A program made the translations under genes and the position numbers. This document shows positions 60,929 to 64,000 of a stretch of 64,000 bases of DNA, in pieces. The notes under the pieces were generated by a model. The model had not been told where the DNA came from. It searched no databases and was given only the letters and a program-made list of their open reading frames with translations. Each line of letters opens with the position of its first letter. Position 1 is the stretch's first letter. Location: assembly GCF_010091945.1 (NCBI RefSeq), contig NZ_WVIE01000015.1, positions 1 through 64,000 of the forward strand. Reading direction: 5' to 3'. This stretch comes from Myxacorys almedinensis A. Its GTDB lineage: Bacteria; Cyanobacteriota; Cyanobacteriia; Leptolyngbyales; Leptolyngbyaceae.

Positions 60929-62167
60929 TCATTCATCTCCACTGCTGTGATCAAACTGCTCAAACAGTTTTACCAACACCACGTTAGAAAACAAAAATCC
61001 TTCTGGGGTGGTCAGCCGTAACCGTCCGGTGTGTGTGGGCACCTCTGTCGGCAGCAACGTGTCATCCGTTCCAACCACTTCAACCCATCCGGCGCGTTGA
61101 TAGGGTTTCAAGCAAATCCAAATTTTGCTAACGCAGGCGGCCCCAAACTGCTGCGCCAGTCGTTCTAGGCTCAAGCCCTCGGCAAGGCGAAGACCCACCA
61201 TCAACGTGTCTAGCAACATCTCAGATGGAACGGCTTCAGGTATGCTGAGCGCCGAGGGATGGTGCTGCTGCTGATCGAGCCACTCGTAGTATTCCTTGGT
61301 TTTGCGAGGTCGAGACCTGCGATCGCCGTTCACATAACTCGTTGCACCCATACCAAAGCCATAAAATGAGCGGTTTTCCCAGTACACCCGATTGTGACGA
61401 CACTGATAGCCCGGTTGGGCATAGTTGGAGATTTCATAATGCTGGTAGCCCGCTGCTGTCAAGACGCGATCGGCGGTGCAATACATAGCGGCGGTGAGTT
61501 CGTCGGATGGCAAGGGCGCTGCCCCTGGGCTGTATTGTTTGCCAAAGACCGTCTGCGGCTCGATCGTGAGATCATACGCCGATAGGTGCGTGGGAGACAG
61601 GGCGATCGCGCATTCCAACGACGCTTGCCACTGCTCAACAGTTTGGTTGGGCAATCCCGAAATCAAGTCCAGGCTGATGTTCTCAAGCCCAACCTGACGA
61701 ATCAGATCCATTGCGGCATACACATCGTCTACCGTATGAGTTCTGCCGCACATGCTCAGCAACTCCGCCTGAAACGCTTGAACACCTAAACTCACTCGAT
61801 TGACGCCTGCTGCCCGGTATCCCCGGATTTGCGCCAAGTCAAACGTGCCCGGATCGACCTCCATCGAGATTTCGGCATCGTCGTCTATGCCAAAGTGCTG
61901 ATCCAACGCCGCGAGAATTTGGTTGAGTTGAGCTACCGAGAGCAGAGAAGGGGTGCCGCCGCCAAAGAACACGGTTTTGAGCGGTTTACCGAGCGCAGGC
62001 GTGAGGCGAATTTCGGAGCAGAGGGCATCGGTATAGTGTGCGATCGCAGTGGAAGTTGTCCCATTGCGCCGATCCCCCACTACGGAAATAGGAAAATCAC
62101 AGTAAAAACATCGGCGGCGGCAAAACGGAATGTGAACATATGCCGAGCTTGGACTATTAAATTCCAT
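60929..62167 (-). CDS. hemW: Radical SAM heme chaperone HemW
   Basis: A 412-residue radical-SAM protein inserting heme into respiratory enzymes; such proteins are often misnamed coproporphyrinogen oxidase. The Fe-S motif is HIPFCRRRCFYCDFPI (CxxxCxxC, with Cys near residues 16, 20 and 23), followed by FFGGGTPSLL and SMEVDPGTFDLAQI. The HemW-type C-terminal region is present (MLLDTLMVGLRLAEGLSLERL and GRLRLTTPEGFLFSNVVL). It lacks the extra features of HemN. It is transcribed towards dps. The start ATG at 62165-62167 is the first of the frame. Confidence 0.9.
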   Translation of the reverse strand: MEFNSPSSAYVHIPFCRRRCFYCDFPISVVGDRRNGTTSTAIAHYTDALCSEIRLTPALGKPLKTVFFGGGTPSLLSVAQLNQILAALDQHFGIDDDAEISMEVDPGTFDLAQIRGYRAAGVNRVSLGVQAFQAELLSMCGRTHTVDDVYAAMDLIRQVGLENISLDLISGLPNQTVEQWQASLECAIALSPTHLSAYDLTIEPQTVFGKQYSPGAAPLPSDELTAAMYCTADRVLTAAGYQHYEISNYAQPGYQCRHNRVYWENRSFYGFGMGATSYVNGDRRSRPRKTKEYYEWLDQQQHHPSALSIPEAVPSEMLLDTLMVGLRLAEGLSLERLAQQFGAACVSKIWICLKPYQRAGWVEVVGTDDTLLPTEVPTHTGRLRLTTPEGFLFSNVVLVKLFEQFDHSSGDE

Positions 62168-62511
62168 TACTTCTTAAGCATCACTTGAATAATATTTATT
62201 GCCAATTCTCAACGAACAGTCTTTAATTGGGTTCCACACAACCGATCCCCCTGATCTCGGCTTAAAATTGCTTCGATTTGTATCACAAACTACGAAGATT
62301 TGGGCGGTAAACCGTCCATGGGGCAAGGCACAGACAGCGCAAATCGATTCATTCGTAGATATAATGATGCCAGGTTAAGCGAATGGTTAAGATTCATCCA
62401 ATCGTTCTTCTTTTATCCTTATTTCTATCATCATTAAATGGTCTTAACCCCCTATTTAACTGTGCTAAATTTTACAAGACTTAGCGCATCCCTCTCCCAA
62501 CATTCAGTCCT
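62168..62511. other. Intergenic region between hemW and the PIN-TRAM gene
   Basis: About 344 bases between divergent genes, with no gene. GGTTAAG occurs twice (62373 and 62385). A TATAAT at 62360-62365 could serve the plus-strand gene, but no good -35 is at the expected distance. Nothing else is seen. Confidence 0.4.
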
Positions 62512-63618
62512 ATGATTGATGCAGTCATTATTATTTCCTTCATTCTAGCAGGGGCGGGAATTGGCTATCACGGGATCGAAGCCCTCCCCGGAAATCTCCT
62601 CCAACAGGCAACCGATCCCGGCTCGCTGCGGATCGTGCTAGCCGGGTTTGGGGCGCTCATTGGCTTCGCTTTCGGCATTTCAGCCCAAGCAGGATTCCGC
62701 CGCCTACAACGGCATATTCGTGACTTGCCAGCCGATGTGCTGCTGAGTCGCTCTGTCGGCTTGGTGGTTGGTTTGTTGGTGGCAAATTTGCTGCTCGCTC
62801 CGATTTTTCTCCTGCCCATTCCTTCAGAGTTTTCGTTTATTAAGCCCCTTGCTGCGGTTCTCGGTAGTATTTTGTTTGCGGTTTCTGGCGTATCCCTCGC
62901 CGACCTCCATGGGCGATCGCTGCTGCGGCTCATCAGTCCTAGCAGTGTAGAAGCTCTGCTTTTGGCTGAGGGCACGATCAAGTCTGCAACCACCAAAGTG
63001 CTCGATACCAGTTGTATTATTGATGGTCGCATTGCTCAACTGCTCGACACGGGCTTTCTAGAAGGGCAACTGCTTGTTCCTCAGTTTGTGCTACAAGAAT
63101 TGCAGCAGGTGGCAGATGCGTCTAGCGATCAAAAGCGAGTTCGAGGGCGGCGGGGGCTAGATATTCTCAACGCCATTCGAGAAGCTTATCCCGATCGGGT
63201 GATGATTCACCCTGCGGACTATGAAGATGTGCAGACGGTCGATGCTAAGTTGGTTCGGCTTGTGCAAGATATTAACGGCGCACTGCTGACTACAGACTAT
63301 AACCTCAATAAAGTTGCCACGGTGCAGAAAGTGCCCGTGCTCAATGTGAATGATTTAACTCAAGCCATGCGCCCGACTTATCTTCCGGGCGATAGCATTG
63401 ACTTGAAAATTTTGCGAGAAGGAAAAGAGCCAGCCCAAGGCATTGGCTATCTCGAAGATGGCACAATGGTTGTGGTTGAGGAAGGGCGTCAGTTTGTGGG
63501 CGACGAACTTCAGGTGACTGTGACAAGCTCGCTGCAAACCTCGGCAGGTCGCATGATTTTTGCCAAGCCCAAGGCTTCTGCGATCAGCGCTAGGGGCGCA
63601 AGTGAAGGCTATGCCTAG
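62512..63618 (+). CDS. PIN/TRAM domain membrane protein (YacL-like)
   Basis: A 368-residue protein. Four hydrophobic segments fill about residues 1-130. A PIN nuclease domain follows (VLDTSCIIDGRIAQLLDTG, DVQTVDAKLVRLVQDINGALLTTDYNLNKVA), with the expected conserved acids. A TRAM RNA-binding domain ends the protein (LREGKEPAQGIGYLEDGTMVVVEEG and VTVTSSLQTSAGRMIFAK). This matches bacterial YacL-type proteins, linked to ribosome-associated or DNA-repair functions depending on species. An RNA target is inference from the domains. Confidence 0.92.
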   Translation: MIDAVIIISFILAGAGIGYHGIEALPGNLLQQATDPGSLRIVLAGFGALIGFAFGISAQAGFRRLQRHIRDLPADVLLSRSVGLVVGLLVANLLLAPIFLLPIPSEFSFIKPLAAVLGSILFAVSGVSLADLHGRSLLRLISPSSVEALLLAEGTIKSATTKVLDTSCIIDGRIAQLLDTGFLEGQLLVPQFVLQELQQVADASSDQKRVRGRRGLDILNAIREAYPDRVMIHPADYEDVQTVDAKLVRLVQDINGALLTTDYNLNKVATVQKVPVLNVNDLTQAMRPTYLPGDSIDLKILREGKEPAQGIGYLEDGTMVVVEEGRQFVGDELQVTVTSSLQTSAGRMIFAKPKASAISARGASEGYA

Positions 63619-63665
63619 CAGAGTGTGCTAAAAATCAAATCTTCGCGCCGTTTTGTGCGTTCTCT

Positions 63666-63869
63666 ATGGTTCGTTCTGTAGTTCGCTCTGTGGTTCGCTC
63701 TCACGAAAAAGCCTGTTCTCTCTGCGAAAAAGTGGTTCCTGTCCTCTACCACGTCCAGTTCGATGCATCGGGCGAGTGGTGGTTTGTGTGCCGTGACTGC
63801 TGGGAACATGTGAGCCGGAATAAGCGGCTGTATACCTATAGCGGCACTTGGAAAGCACAGAAGCGCTGA
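63666..63869 (+). CDS. Small zinc-binding protein of unknown function
   Basis: A 67-residue protein. Two CxxC pairs (CSLCEKVVPVLYHVQFD and FVCRDCWEHVS) likely hold one zinc ion, and an aromatic C-terminus (YTYSGTWKAQKR) follows. The start has three near-repeats of VVRS, from tandem GTTCGCTCTGT-like bases; the true start may be a little later. Similar short two-CxxC proteins ending in YxGTWK occur in cyanobacteria. The function is unknown. It follows the PIN-TRAM gene by 47 bases. Confidence 0.75.
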   Translation: MVRSVVRSVVRSHEKACSLCEKVVPVLYHVQFDASGEWWFVCRDCWEHVSRNKRLYTYSGTWKAQKR

Positions 63870-64000
63870 CCGTTTTGAAATGTCTGACGTTGTACCAGGG
63901 TGATGATCAGTTCAGAGAGGCTTGGTAGCGGCTATCTTTGCCATCGAGTCTGCTTAACTCCTTCATGGCTCAACTTAGCTGATAAGTAGCCCAACATCTG

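Noticed and set aside
62443-62472. Pho-box-like triple repeat before the PIN-TRAM gene
   Set aside because: Spacing of 11 bases is right, but only the first unit (CTTAACCC) is good; the others match at about five of eight positions.

Overview
The window looks like a chromosomal segment of a cyanobacterium. The palindrome GCGATCGC (HIP1) and its core CGATCG recur throughout, inside and between genes. Many proteins belong to families I know mainly from cyanobacteria: the DUF3038/DUF4335 pair, an SLH-domain porin, DUF2584, Npun_R2821/R2823-type proteins, an arsenosugar-type ArsM and GlpX-type FBP/SBPase. I cannot place the genus. No CRISPR array, prophage, rRNA or intact insertion sequence is visible. 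One tRNA (Arg-UCU) is present.

Layout. 1-9 kb: an exported small protein, a zinc-ribbon membrane protein, ArsM, DUF4335 and DUF3038, a phytol/polyprenol kinase, a broken DUF29 gene, an alpha/beta-hydrolase-fold protein and a CIA30 protein. 9-19 kb: a solitary DNA methyltransferase, glpX, hemA, a 997-residue UPF0182 membrane protein and aroA. 19-29 kb: a porin with a Fur-box-like site upstream, an exported protein, three glycosyltransferase-type genes and a membrane-anchored subtilase translationally coupled to a 71-residue protein. 29-38 kb: a transposase remnant, a phosphohexomutase, a LapA-like protein, an HTH protein with an acidic linker, the tRNA, a wrecked DedA gene, an ABC exporter and an IS630-like HTH fragment. 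38-50 kb: DUF2584, an orphan sugar-binding lipoprotein, folC, a PhnD/PhnC/fused-PhnE type ABC importer, rpsD, a double left-handed beta-helix protein related to gamma carbonic anhydrase, yidD, an SH3b-like protein and a VanX-like dipeptidase. 50-64 kb: cyclophilin, TspO, the urease locus, menH, a PAP2 phosphatase, dps, hemW and a PIN-TRAM protein.

The most unusual region is the urease locus, 51.8-57.9 kb. Its order is ureD, MNT, HEPN, ureA, ureB, coq4, broken hydrolase, MNT, HEPN, ureC, all on one strand. Two unrelated MNT-HEPN (type VII toxin-antitoxin-like) pairs sit inside the urease gene order, and the second HEPN gene overlaps the ureC start by four bases. The first HEPN gene appears to have lost its original start through a one-base frameshift.

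Second, a short repeat family of about 120-130 bp with imperfect terminal inverted repeats occurs twice complete (10955-11073 and 31307-31435) and once as a half copy (16952-17004). Each lies at or just past the 3' end of a gene, and one copy overlaps a stop codon. Third, several genes are decayed: DUF29, DedA, an alpha/beta hydrolase and an IS5-type transposase tail. All functional calls come from reading motifs by eye, with no database search.
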